The position numbers and the translations under genes were made by a program. A DNA stretch of 11,111 bases, taken from positions 1 to 11,111 of the forward strand of contig CALPPA020000041.1 in assembly GCA_943325355.2 (NCBI GenBank), read 5' to 3'. A model generated the notes under the pieces. That model searched no databases and was not told the origin of the DNA. It saw nothing but the letters and a program-made list of their open reading frames with translations. Position 1 is the stretch's first letter. Every line of letters starts with the position of its first letter. This stretch comes from Klebsiella pneumoniae. Lineage in GTDB: Bacteria > Bacteroidota > Bacteroidia > Flavobacteriales > Flavobacteriaceae. Positions 1-6,162 of this stretch are shown piece after piece.

Positions 1-376
1 AAGTATCACCATAAGCAAGTTTCATTAAATCAAATGTTTCAAATCTAAATTCTACTATTACTTTAATTTGAAGTATTTTGCCTTTATATTCATTTAAAAA
101 AATACCTAATATTTTAGCATTTCCAAGTTTGTTATAGTTTTCATGCTTTGTATCAATATAATAATTAAATTCTGTACCAAAATAATACGGGTTACTACCA
201 ACATATAAATTAAATAGTTCACCATTTGTGGAAGTTCTCTCAATTGCAAATTCATAATTATTGATTTCACTTCCCAACTTGATCTCTCGAAAACCATTAT
301 TTTCATCTAATTTTTGTGAATTTTGCGAAAAGGAATTTAAGCTAATAATTATTAAAATTAAAATAAAATATTTCAT
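1..376 (-). CDS. Secreted hypothetical protein, C-terminus cut by the window edge
   Basis: Translating the reverse complement from the ATG at 376 gives an uninterrupted frame of 125 codons running off the left edge. The product starts MKYFILILIIISLNSFSQ: one Lys, a hydrophobic stretch and a likely signal peptidase cut near S-Q, typical of flavobacterial exported proteins. The rest is polar and rich in Asn, Tyr, Phe and Lys, with no motif I recognise and no lipobox Cys. Base composition is about 23% G+C by direct count, much lower than the ORF just upstream. It lies 48 bp downstream of the stop of that 73-residue ORF on the same strand, so the two may share a transcript. The family is unknown; a periplasmic or surface location is inferred only from the signal peptide. 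Confidence 0.72.
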   Translation of the reverse strand, partial: MKYFILILIIISLNSFSQNSQKLDENNGFREIKLGSEINNYEFAIERTSTNGELFNLYVGSNPYYFGTEFNYYIDTKHENYNKLGNAKILGIFLNEYKGKILQIKVIVEFRFETFDLMKLAYGDT

Positions 377-424
377 ATTATTTGATTTAAAAGGTAATTA
401 TTTTTTTATATTACGAAGTAATAA

Positions 425-646
425 TTATGTCAAAATCTCCAAGTCTTTTGAGGTCAATTCCGTTGTCAGCCCCATATTTTTCAGCAACGGATACGTGTTG
501 TCTATCAGTTCCTGTGGCATCTTTGACTGTCGGAGCACCTTGTAGATGCGTAATTTCGCTGTTTGTAGTCCGTCCTCCTCCTCAGTCTCCGGTCTATTCG
601 GGTCGTACTTTTGTTGTTTGTCCATTGATTCTTCCTGCTGTTTCAT
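425..646 (-). CDS. Small hypothetical protein, 73 aa, highly charged, high G+C
   Basis: This ORF encodes 73 residues with a very acidic and Gln-rich N-terminus (PNRPETEEED near residues 17-26), followed by a likely helical part with Lys/Arg-rich and Leu-rich segments ending in LTSKDLEILT. It has no signal peptide, membrane segment or Cys. In-frame stops sit just upstream of the ATG at 646, so the start is there or at Met8. The overlapping plus-strand frame is Cys/Pro/Ser-rich and looks like a shadow. G+C is about 45% by direct count (99 of 222), against about 23% in the next gene, and it uses codons such as CTG, CCG and ACG that are scarce in its neighbours. That suggests a different origin. 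A TTAATTTG (668-675, minus strand) is a one-mismatch -7 candidate but has no well-spaced -33 partner. I do not recognise the family and assign no function. Confidence 0.6.
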   Translation of the reverse strand: MKQQEESMDKQQKYDPNRPETEEEDGLQTAKLRIYKVLRQSKMPQELIDNTYPLLKNMGLTTELTSKDLEILT

Positions 647-790
647 ATCTTTTTATCAGTGTTAATACAAATTAAAAGATAATTAGTTTAAAAATAGTAC
701 AATAATAAAAAATATTCCCCATTTTAATAATGAATGCCTATTTAAGGGTTGTTTCCTAGTTTATGAAATCTAATTTGTGTTTTGGGAATT

Positions 791-811
791 GTCGGGCAAT
801 AGTCGGGCAAT
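791..811. repeat. 11-bp imperfect tandem repeat beside the tRNA-Leu terminator
   Basis: GTCGGGCAAT occurs at 791-800 and again at 802-811, separated by a single A, so the unit is 11 bp. It lies directly beyond the T-tract of the tRNA-Leu terminator. The repeat stands out against AT-rich surroundings. It could be a protein-binding site or a relic of recombination at the tRNA 3' end; nothing in the window identifies a recombinase. Confidence 0.6.
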
Positions 812-816
812 TGCAA

Positions 817-860
817 TAAAAAAAGCCCGTAATACTTGATAAACAAGCAATTACAGACTT
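817..860 (-). terminator. Intrinsic terminator downstream of tRNA-Leu
   Basis: On the minus strand GTCTGTAAT pairs with ATTACGGGC, including G-U pairs. The inner CTTG/CAAG stem lies across a small internal loop, with TTTAT in the apical loop. Seven T follow (818-824 on the plus strand). It begins about 7 nt after the mature tRNA end, which fits termination of the tRNA transcript. Confidence 0.7.
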
Positions 861-866
861 TTAATG

Positions 867-946
867 TACCCGGAGCCGGAGTCGAACCGGCACGGTTTCC
901 CACAGGTGTTTGAGACCAGCGCGTCTACCAATTCCGCCATCCGGGC
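867..946 (-). tRNA. tRNA-Leu (anticodon CAA)
   Basis: The reverse complement folds as a class II tRNA of 80 nt. The acceptor GCCCGGA pairs with TCCGGGT (first pair G-U) and the discriminator is A. The D arm is GCG/CGC with GGTAGA in its loop, and the anticodon loop is CTCAAAC with CAA at the centre. A short variable arm carries a GAAA loop, and the T arm is GCCGG/CCGGC with TTCGACT. The CAA anticodon plus the GGCGGAATTGGTAGACGCG core typical of leucine tRNAs supports Leu, reading UUG. The anticodon stem CTGGT/ACCTG has a U-U mismatch at the second pair. The 3' CCA is not encoded (CAT follows). The variable arm is shorter than in E. coli tRNA-Leu. Confidence 0.93.
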
Positions 947-1024
947 AAATTAGTTGCTTGAAGGAATCTTGATTTATTTTTAAAAAAAATAAAAGTAAAA
1001 CAGTCATCCGGGCTTAGCAGACAG

Positions 1025-1080
1025 AAATAACGACAGTTATTTCACGCAATAAAGAGATATTTAGTGGTAACTAAACATCT
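1025..1080. other. Two adjacent hairpins in the probable tRNA-Leu 5' leader
   Basis: AAATAAC/GTTATTT (1025-1031 and 1036-1042) encloses a 4-nt loop. TTTAGT/ACTAAA (1060-1065 and 1070-1075), extended by AGAT/ATCT across one mismatch, forms the second hairpin. If the minus-strand promoter at 1099-1129 is used, both lie in the roughly 145-nt leader before the tRNA. Read on the plus strand, the second hairpin is followed by five T and resembles a terminator facing prs, but no plus-strand gene lies upstream of it. Together with the two promoters, these hairpins are what the gene-free stretch from 947 to 1298 holds. Confidence 0.5.
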
Positions 1081-1098
1081 TTTTGCTTTAACACGGTG

Positions 1099-1129
1099 CA
1101 AATGTAAAAAATAATATTAATGTTTCTAA
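1099..1129 (-). promoter_or_regulatory. Probable promoter for tRNA-Leu
   Basis: On the minus strand TACATTTG (1099-1106) matches the Bacteroidetes -7 element TAnnTTTG exactly. TTAG (1126-1129) lies 19 nt upstream, one mismatch from the -33 TTTG. Transcription would begin near 1092 and run through the tRNA to the terminator at 817-860. Confidence 0.55.
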
Positions 1130-1150
1130 TAAAAATTCTCTAAAATTTCC

Positions 1151-1180
1151 TTTCAGAGTTCGATTTTATTCCTAAATTTG
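1151..1180 (+). promoter_or_regulatory. Probable promoter of prs
   Basis: TAAATTTG at 1173-1180 is an exact -7 match. TTTC at 1151-1154, with an 18-nt spacer, is a weak -33. The inferred start near 1187 gives a leader of roughly 110 nt. It is arranged back to back with the tRNA-Leu promoter. Confidence 0.5.
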
Positions 1181-1298
1181 CACCTCGGTAAAACGAAACA
1201 CACTAACTAACTACACCCGAGACGCATACAAACATCAAGCTTGGACAAATGTCAAAGCCCAATGGTATGGAGCGCAGCGGAATAAAACAACATACTAA

Positions 1299-2240
1299 AT
1301 GTCACACTTAGAACCAGAAGCTAAAATTTTTGCGTGCTCAGAAAGTGTTTATCTCGCAGAGATAATCGCTGCAGCATACGGAATCCCTTTAGGCAAAGTT
1401 ACAATGTCGAGATATAGTGATGGTGAATTTCAGCCATCTTATGAAGAATCAATCCGTGGTTTACGCGTATTTATTGTTTGTTCGACATTTCCAAGTGCTG
1501 ATAATTTAATGGAATTGTTATTAATGATTGATGCTGCAAAACGCGCATCGGCAAGACATATAACGGCAGTAATACCTTATTTTGGCTGGGCAAGACAAGA
1601 TAGAAAAGACAAGCCTAGAGTTCCGATTGGAGCTAAATTAGTGGCTAAATTGTTAGAAACAGCTGGCGCAACAAGAATAATGACGATGGATTTGCATGCA
1701 GACCAAATTCAAGGATTCTTTGAAAAACCAGTAGATCACCTTTTTGCATCGACAATATTTTTGCCGTACGTAAATAGTTTAGGATTGGAAAATTTGACCA
1801 TTGCATCACCAGATATGGGAGGTTCAAAAAGAGCTTATGCGTATTCTAAGTTCTTAGAATCAGATGTAGTAATTTGTTACAAACAAAGAAAAGAAGCAAA
1901 CATCATTGATACAATGGAGCTGATTGGTGAGGTAAAAGGCAGAAATGTAATTTTGGTAGATGACATGATCGACACCGGAGGCACATTGGCGAAAGCCGCA
2001 GATTTAATGATAGAAAAAGGAGCCCTGAGCGTGAGAGCAATTTGTACACACGCAATATTGTCAGGTGAAGCTTATGAAAAAATAGAAAATTCGAAATTGC
2101 TGGAATTAATCGTAACCGATTCTATTCCGTTGAAGAAGCAATCAAACAAAATAAGAGTGGTGAGTTGTGCGCCTCTTTTTGCCGAAGTAATGCAGATGGT
2201 ACAACACAACAATTCTATTAGCGGAAAATTTTTGATGTAA
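1299..2240 (+). CDS. prs: Ribose-phosphate pyrophosphokinase (PRPP synthetase)
   Basis: The 313-residue product has the normal length for a class I enzyme, which makes phosphoribosyl pyrophosphate from ribose 5-phosphate and ATP in the cytoplasm. PRPP feeds purine, pyrimidine, NAD, histidine and tryptophan synthesis. Visible motifs are the N-terminal region with SDGEFQPSYEESIRG, the ATP-contacting ARQDRKDKPR segment near residues 97-106, the metal-binding MDLHADQIQGFF with D131 and H133, and the PRPP-binding loop VDDMIDTGGT with D221, D222 and T226-T229. The ATG at 1299 follows an AT-rich stretch without a Shine-Dalgarno sequence, as is normal in this phylum. It is divergent from tRNA-Leu. 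rplY follows after 69 bp with no hairpin between, so read-through into rplY is likely. Nothing is missing or broken. Confidence 0.97.
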   Translation: MSHLEPEAKIFACSESVYLAEIIAAAYGIPLGKVTMSRYSDGEFQPSYEESIRGLRVFIVCSTFPSADNLMELLLMIDAAKRASARHITAVIPYFGWARQDRKDKPRVPIGAKLVAKLLETAGATRIMTMDLHADQIQGFFEKPVDHLFASTIFLPYVNSLGLENLTIASPDMGGSKRAYAYSKFLESDVVICYKQRKEANIIDTMELIGEVKGRNVILVDDMIDTGGTLAKAADLMIEKGALSVRAICTHAILSGEAYEKIENSKLLELIVTDSIPLKKQSNKIRVVSCAPLFAEVMQMVQHNNSISGKFLM

Positions 2241-2274
2241 TTCAGTTGCACCAAAACCAAAAACTAATACAACA

Positions 2275-2299
2275 TTGAGTTTAATAATTAACTATATAA
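2275..2299 (+). promoter_or_regulatory. Weak internal promoter candidate before rplY
   Basis: TTG at 2275-2277 is followed, about 19 nt downstream, by TAAATTTT, a one-mismatch version of the -7 element, just before the rplY start. It could supplement transcription coming from prs. The match may be chance in such AT-rich sequence. Confidence 0.25.
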
Positions 2300-2309
2300 A
2301 TTTTTTACA

Positions 2310-2918
2310 ATGAAATCGATTACAATTAAAGGATCACAAAGAGAAAGCGTAGGCAAAGTTGCGACTAAAGCCTTACGTAATGCTGGAATGGTTCCTTGCG
2401 TTATTTACGGAGGAAATCAACCAGTGCATTTTTCAGCAGATGAAAGAGCATTCAAAAGCTTGGTTTACACTCCAAACGCACACACTGTTGTGATTGAATT
2501 GGAAGGAAAATCATTCAATGCCGTTTTACAAGACATTCAGGTTCACCCTGTGTCTGACAAGATTTTACATATTGACTTCTTTCAATTATTTGATGACAAA
2601 GAAATCACTATGGAAGTTCCAGTGAAAATAACTGGAGTATCTCCCGGAGTTTTATTAGGAGGTGATTTACGTTTAAACACTCGTAGATTAAAAGTAAAAG
2701 CCTTACCAAAAAATCTTCCTGATTTTATTGAAGCCAATATTTCAGAACTTCAAATGGGAAACAAATTGTATGTTACGAAACTAGTTTCTAACAACTTTAA
2801 ATTATTGCACCCAGACAACACTGTTGTAGCTCAAGTACGTATTTCTCGTGCCGCTATGAAAGCAGCTCAAGAAGCAGCAAAAGCAGCAAAAGCACCTGCA
2901 GGGAAAAAGAAAAAATAA
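2310..2918 (+). CDS. rplY: 50S ribosomal protein L25, CTC (general stress protein) form
   Basis: The 202-residue protein has an N-terminal L25 domain (about 1-93) containing the [25 protein letters not shown] segment that contacts 5S rRNA, then a TL5/CTC beta domain (about 96-182) with [18 protein letters not shown]. It ends in a low-complexity Ala/Lys tail ([18 protein letters not shown]), probably disordered and RNA-contacting. The two-domain length matches the CTC form rather than the short E. coli L25. It acts in the large subunit, bound to 5S rRNA. It follows prs by 69 bp, an arrangement I recall from other Bacteroidetes, and ends at a clear terminator. It is intact and confidently identified. 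Confidence 0.96.
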   Translation: MKSITIKGSQRESVGKVATKALRNAGMVPCVIYGGNQPVHFSADERAFKSLVYTPNAHTVVIELEGKSFNAVLQDIQVHPVSDKILHIDFFQLFDDKEITMEVPVKITGVSPGVLLGGDLRLNTRRLKVKALPKNLPDFIEANISELQMGNKLYVTKLVSNNFKLLHPDNTVVAQVRISRAAMKAAQEAAKAAKAPAGKKKK

Positions 2919-2938
2919 TACTTTTCGAATATTTCAAG

Positions 2939-2970
2939 AAAGCATCAGTTGTAAAACTGGTGCTTTTTTT
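2939..2970 (+). terminator. Intrinsic terminator after rplY
   Basis: AGCATCAGTT (2941-2950) pairs with AACTGGTGCT (2955-2964) around a GTAA tetraloop, with one A·C or G-U type deviation in the stem. Seven T follow. It ends the prs-rplY transcript. Confidence 0.88.
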
Positions 2971-3002
2971 GTTTTATGAAGCACTACGATTTTTGATTCT
3001 AA

Positions 3003-3091
3003 GTGCTATTGCTCCCGCTATCGTTGCAATCCACGAGATTGCTTCGTGCCTCGCAATGACGTGGGATTTCCACTACTATCGGGGCTATTGA
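3003..3091. repeat. Flavobacterial-type dispersed intergenic repeat with long hairpin
   Basis: This non-coding 89-bp block is richer in G+C than its surroundings. Its core, 3029-3068, folds into a long imperfect hairpin. ATCCACG pairs with CGTGGGAT (one bulge), then comes an AG/GA tandem mismatch, then ATTGC/GCAAT with a 10-nt loop. An alternative CACGA/TCGTG hairpin (3032-3048) competes with it. The flanks CTATTGCTCCCGCTATCG and CTATCGGGGCTATTG resemble each other in mirrored order. On the minus strand the block reads AGCCCCGATAG...GTGGAAATCC, a pattern I remember from intergenic repeats in Flavobacterium genomes. Copy number cannot be judged from one window. Confidence 0.55.
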
Positions 3092-3116
3092 GAAAAACTC
3101 CTTTTCAAAACTAAAT

Positions 3117-3149
3117 AAAGCTTCCAGCCTTTATATGGCTGGAAGCTTT
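3117..3149. other. Perfect 13-bp inverted repeat upstream of pth
   Basis: AAAGCTTCCAGCC (3117-3129) and GGCTGGAAGCTTT (3137-3149) are exact complements around a 7-nt AT loop. No T-tract follows on the plus strand (A-rich instead), and on the minus strand only CTTTATTT follows. A strong terminator is therefore not obvious in either direction. It could be a second, backup terminator for rplY, an RNA-stabilising hairpin or a binding site next to the pth promoter. Confidence 0.7.
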
Positions 3150-3173
3150 AAAAAAATATTCAAAAATTAAGTT

Positions 3174-3181
3174 TACTTTTG
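3174..3181 (+). promoter_or_regulatory. -7 element of pth, abutting the start codon
   Basis: TACTTTTG matches TAnnTTTG exactly and ends only 4 nt before the ATG at 3186. Transcription would start at or beside the ATG, giving a leaderless mRNA. A -33 TTTG at the usual distance is missing; only TTTA at 3147-3150 lies in range, inside the inverted repeat. Confidence 0.45.
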
Positions 3182-3185
3182 CATT

Positions 3186-3860
3186 ATGCTAAAATGGATA
3201 AACGCACTATTTTCAAATACAAAAACAGAAGAAGCTAAAGATTCCATAAAATCAGTGGTTCACGAACCCCAAAAAAACAATACAAAAACCGTGAGTAATA
3301 AATTTTTAATAGTTGGACTGGGCAACATTGGTGCAGAATATGTAAATACGCGACACAATATTGGTTTTAAAATCGTCGATTTCCTTGCTAAAAAAGAAGG
3401 AGTCAATTTCGAAACCGTCAAACTGGGTGCACTTGCCGAATACAAATTCAAAGGAAGAACCTTTTTGCTCTTGAAACCCAATACGTATATGAACTTGAGC
3501 GGGAAAGCCGTACACTATTGGATGGAAAAGGAGAAAATTCCACTAGAAAATATCCTAGTTATCACAGATGATTTGAATCTCTCTTTCGGGAAAATCCGCA
3601 TCAAACCAAAAGGCAGCGATGGCGGACACAACGGACTCAAAAGCATTCACGCTACTTTAAACACAACTGATTATACTCGATTTCGATTTGGCATCAGCGA
3701 CGAATTCAAAAAAGGAAAGCAAGTAGATTATGTTTTAGGCGAATGGGATGAAGACGAAAAAACAAAACTTCCGGAACGTTTAGAATTGGCATCAGAAATC
3801 ATAAAATCCTTTGGAACTGCAGGATTAGAAAACACAATGACTACTTTTAACGGAAAATAA
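3186..3860 (+). CDS. pth: Peptidyl-tRNA hydrolase with N-terminal extension
   Basis: Pth cleaves the ester bond of peptidyl-tRNAs released by stalled ribosomes, recycling tRNA in the cytoplasm. The 224-residue product has the catalytic set in order: N47 in VGLGNIG, H57 in NTRHNIGF (E. coli His20), N103 in YMNLSGKAV, D128 in VITDDLNL (E. coli Asp93) and N149 in GGHNGLKSI. The conserved domain starts at about residue 39. Before it lies a 38-residue extension beginning MLKWINALFSN, then a charged linker. I recall similar extensions in other flavobacterial Pth proteins. No ATG lies between the first codon and the domain; a GTG at residue 36 is the only alternative start. The candidate promoter touches the ATG. 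After the stop only a weak AT-rich hairpin (3880-3901) without a T-tract is seen. Confidence 0.95.
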   Translation: MLKWINALFSNTKTEEAKDSIKSVVHEPQKNNTKTVSNKFLIVGLGNIGAEYVNTRHNIGFKIVDFLAKKEGVNFETVKLGALAEYKFKGRTFLLLKPNTYMNLSGKAVHYWMEKEKIPLENILVITDDLNLSFGKIRIKPKGSDGGHNGLKSIHATLNTTDYTRFRFGISDEFKKGKQVDYVLGEWDEDEKTKLPERLELASEIIKSFGTAGLENTMTTFNGK

Positions 3861-3913
3861 TATAAAATTACTCTTATGTTATAGTTCTTATGTAAGCTAT
3901 ATAAATAATTATA

Positions 3914-3925
3914 AAACAGCTGTTT
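3914..3925. promoter_or_regulatory. 12-bp palindrome upstream of the protease promoter
   Basis: AAACAGCTGTTT is a perfect palindrome located about 24 bp before the candidate -33 element of the metalloprotease gene. The position would suit an activator or repressor dimer. There is no second copy nearby and chance is possible. Confidence 0.3.
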
Positions 3926-3948
3926 GCTAAATTTTTCTAAATTTATTA

Positions 3949-3976
3949 TTGCAATTTGGTAAAATTCTTAACTTTG
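3949..3976 (+). promoter_or_regulatory. Probable promoter of the metalloprotease gene
   Basis: TTG at 3949-3951, a 17-nt spacer, and TAACTTTG at 3969-3976 fit the flavobacterial TTG-N17-23-TAnnTTTG pattern. Transcription would begin near 3982, leaving a leader of about 13 nt before the ATG at 3995 and excluding the TTG codon at 3956 as start. Confidence 0.55.
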
Positions 3977-3994
3977 AAAAATATATTACTATTT

Positions 3995-6094
3995 ATGAAA
4001 ACATTTACCCCAAATTCTTTTCGAAAAATCTTTTTGATTTTCTGCTTGTTTATTCTTGGTTTTACCTATGGTCAAGTTAAAAAAGTTACACCTAAAACTT
4101 TATTTGGAAAAACTGTTAAAGCATCCTCTATAAATCCAAAAAATGGAATCATTCGATGTGCAACAGTTGAGTACGAGCAATTTCTTCAAGAAAATAACCC
4201 AAAGCGATTAAAAGAAGCTCAATTTGAAGCCTGGCTTTCGCCATTAGTTGCTAAACAGAAAGCACAGCGAACTAGCTCAAAAACAGCAAAGTCCGCAGTA
4301 ATTATAACTATTCCAGTTGTAGTTCACGTGATACACAATGGTGAAGCCATAGGGACTGCCCCAAATATAACAGATGCGCAAGTAGAGTCTCAGATTACGG
4401 TTTTAAATCAAGACTTTAGAAAAATGTCAGGTACTCCGGGGTTCAATTCTAATCCTGTTGGGGCTGATGTAGAAATTGAATTCGTCCTTGCAAAAGTAGA
4501 TCCAAACGGACAGCCTACAAACGGAATTAATCATGTAAATATGGGGCAACCGTCATGGTCTTTGGCAGATATTGATGCTATAGTAAAACCCGCCACAATT
4601 TGGGATTCAACTCAATATATGAATATGTGGAGCCTGAAATTTTCTGACAATACTCTTTTAGGATTTGCACAATTCCCGGATTCATCAGGTCTTTCTGATC
4701 TTGATACATCATATGGAGCATCAACTACAGATGGTGTCGTTTCTAGTTTTGATGTTTTTGGAAGTAGTGATTTTGGCGGGACCTTTCTATTGGCAGCACC
4801 TTATGACAAAGGAAGGACTATGTCTCATGAAGTAGGTCATTTTCTTGGCTTAAGACATATTTGGGGTGACGGAAATGGCGACGAAGAAGCTAATATTAAA
4901 GATTGTAATGCAACAGATTACTGCGCAGACACCCCGCAAGTGGGATGGCCACATTATGATTGTGACAATGTTTATGACACTTGCCTTGCAGAATTTGGAA
5001 TTGATATGCCAGAAAATTATATGGATTATACTACGGATCAGTGTATGAATATTTTTACCCAAAATCAAAAAGATAGGATAGTGACTGTTATGACTAATTC
5101 TCCAAGAAGAAATTCATTAAAAACTTCCACTAAAGGCAATCCGATTCCTTTATTTGCAAATGATGCCGAGGTGAAAATTGAAAAAGATTATTTGTCAGCT
5201 ACTTTTTCAGATTGCCCATCATTACCTACTCCTACTAACAAAAAAGTGGCTCTAACTAACAGGGGGGATTCTGCTTTAACAGCAGCTACTATAAATTACT
5301 CCATCGCTGGAGGAATAAATCAAACCCAAACCTGGACAGGTTCTTTGGCTCCAAATGAAACTACAATTATAACATTGCTAAATACCGCTTCTTTTGGCAT
5401 ACTAAATACCAGTATAGGTACAACAAATGGAACAACAGACCAAAGAGTTAGCAACAACACTGATACTGCAACGTTCTCGCCTGTAAATTACACCTTTACT
5501 AATTATGTTTTTACTTTACAGCGCGATTTTTGGGGATCTGAAATTACTTGGGAAATAAAAGATGCAGCTGGTGCTATTAAATACAGCGGCGGACCTTATA
5601 ATGATAAGCCTAGTGAAACTTTACCTTTGCCCGCTGTAATAACTCAAAACTGGACGTTGGCGAATAACCAGTGTTATACCTTTACAATTTTTGATTCTCA
5701 AGGTGACGGAATTTGTTGTTTTGGGGGTAACGGTTTTTATAATATTAAATCTACCAATGGATTAACTACAATTGCCTCCGGAGCATCCTACGGAGATATA
5801 GATAATCGCCATTTTACCACCAATACTTTGGGAACAACCACATTCGAAGCGTTAACTGATATGTACCTTTATCCAAACCCTACAAAAGGAATTGTAAATA
5901 TAAACTTCCCAAGTGATTTTGGTTTACCAAATAGGCTCACCCTAACCAATAGTTTAGGCCAAACCATAAGCCAAAAAGAAGTTGCTACTGCAACTGATTT
6001 AACGGTAAATACTTCGTCTTTGAGTAATGGAATTTATTTTATAACCATTGCCAAAGATGACCAAACAAAAACACTCCAATTCATAAAAGAATAA
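3995..6094 (+). CDS. Secreted M43-family zinc metalloprotease with T9SS type A signal
   Basis: From ATG 3995 the product has 699 residues. The frame is open back to a TTG at 3956, but that lies upstream of the inferred transcript start and delays the signal peptide. MKTFTPNSFRKIFLIFCLFI starts a signal peptide ending near TYG-Q27. A prodomain follows, with RCAT at C55, resembling the RCGT cysteine switch of M43 proteases. The catalytic domain (about 105-370) carries the zinc site HEVGHFLGLRH (H278, E279, H282, H288) and a Met-turn NYMDY (M343), the pappalysin/cytophagalysin arrangement. A CARDB-like beta domain (about 390-496) and a second beta domain with DSQGDGICCFGGNG follow. The last 80 residues, with LYPNPTKG and LSNGIYFI, are a type A T9SS sorting domain that directs export and surface attachment or release. 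The substrate is unknown; an extracellular protein-degrading role is inferred. Confidence 0.93.
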   Translation: MKTFTPNSFRKIFLIFCLFILGFTYGQVKKVTPKTLFGKTVKASSINPKNGIIRCATVEYEQFLQENNPKRLKEAQFEAWLSPLVAKQKAQRTSSKTAKSAVIITIPVVVHVIHNGEAIGTAPNITDAQVESQITVLNQDFRKMSGTPGFNSNPVGADVEIEFVLAKVDPNGQPTNGINHVNMGQPSWSLADIDAIVKPATIWDSTQYMNMWSLKFSDNTLLGFAQFPDSSGLSDLDTSYGASTTDGVVSSFDVFGSSDFGGTFLLAAPYDKGRTMSHEVGHFLGLRHIWGDGNGDEEANIKDCNATDYCADTPQVGWPHYDCDNVYDTCLAEFGIDMPENYMDYTTDQCMNIFTQNQKDRIVTVMTNSPRRNSLKTSTKGNPIPLFANDAEVKIEKDYLSATFSDCPSLPTPTNKKVALTNRGDSALTAATINYSIAGGINQTQTWTGSLAPNETTIITLLNTASFGILNTSIGTTNGTTDQRVSNNTDTATFSPVNYTFTNYVFTLQRDFWGSEITWEIKDAAGAIKYSGGPYNDKPSETLPLPAVITQNWTLANNQCYTFTIFDSQGDGICCFGGNGFYNIKSTNGLTTIASGASYGDIDNRHFTTNTLGTTTFEALTDMYLYPNPTKGIVNINFPSDFGLPNRLTLTNSLGQTISQKEVATATDLTVNTSSLSNGIYFITIAKDDQTKTLQFIKE

Positions 6095-6115
6095 TGCTGC
6101 ATCATACCACTTTTG

Positions 6116-6148
6116 AGAGGATTGATTCATTCAATCCTCTTTTTTTTT
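6116..6148 (+). terminator. Intrinsic terminator after the metalloprotease gene
   Basis: AGAGGATTGA (6116-6125) and TCAATCCTCT (6131-6140) form a perfect 10-bp stem with a TTCAT loop, followed by eight more T. It lies 21 bp after the stop codon and 15 bp before the ribF -7 element. Confidence 0.92.
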
Positions 6149-6162
6149 CTGTTTTAATAGTA

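Noticed and set aside
106-306. Minus-strand 66-codon frame inside the left-edge gene
   Set aside because: It is an out-of-frame shadow. The real frame on the same strand starts at 376 with a signal peptide and stays open to the window edge.
427-675. Plus-strand frame of 82 codons over the minus-strand 73-aa ORF
   Set aside because: Composition is Cys/Pro/Ser/Val-rich with no sensible domain, while the opposite strand gives a normal soluble-protein composition.
1005-1013. CATCCGGGC copy of the tRNA-Leu 5' end as a second tRNA gene
   Set aside because: Only nine bases match; the sequence after them does not form D, anticodon or T arms.
1055-1085. Plus-strand terminator-like hairpin as the end of a plus-strand small RNA
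   Set aside because: Only a poor promoter candidate (TTG-N18-TATTTTTA near 954-982) exists upstream, whereas the minus-strand reading has a much better promoter.
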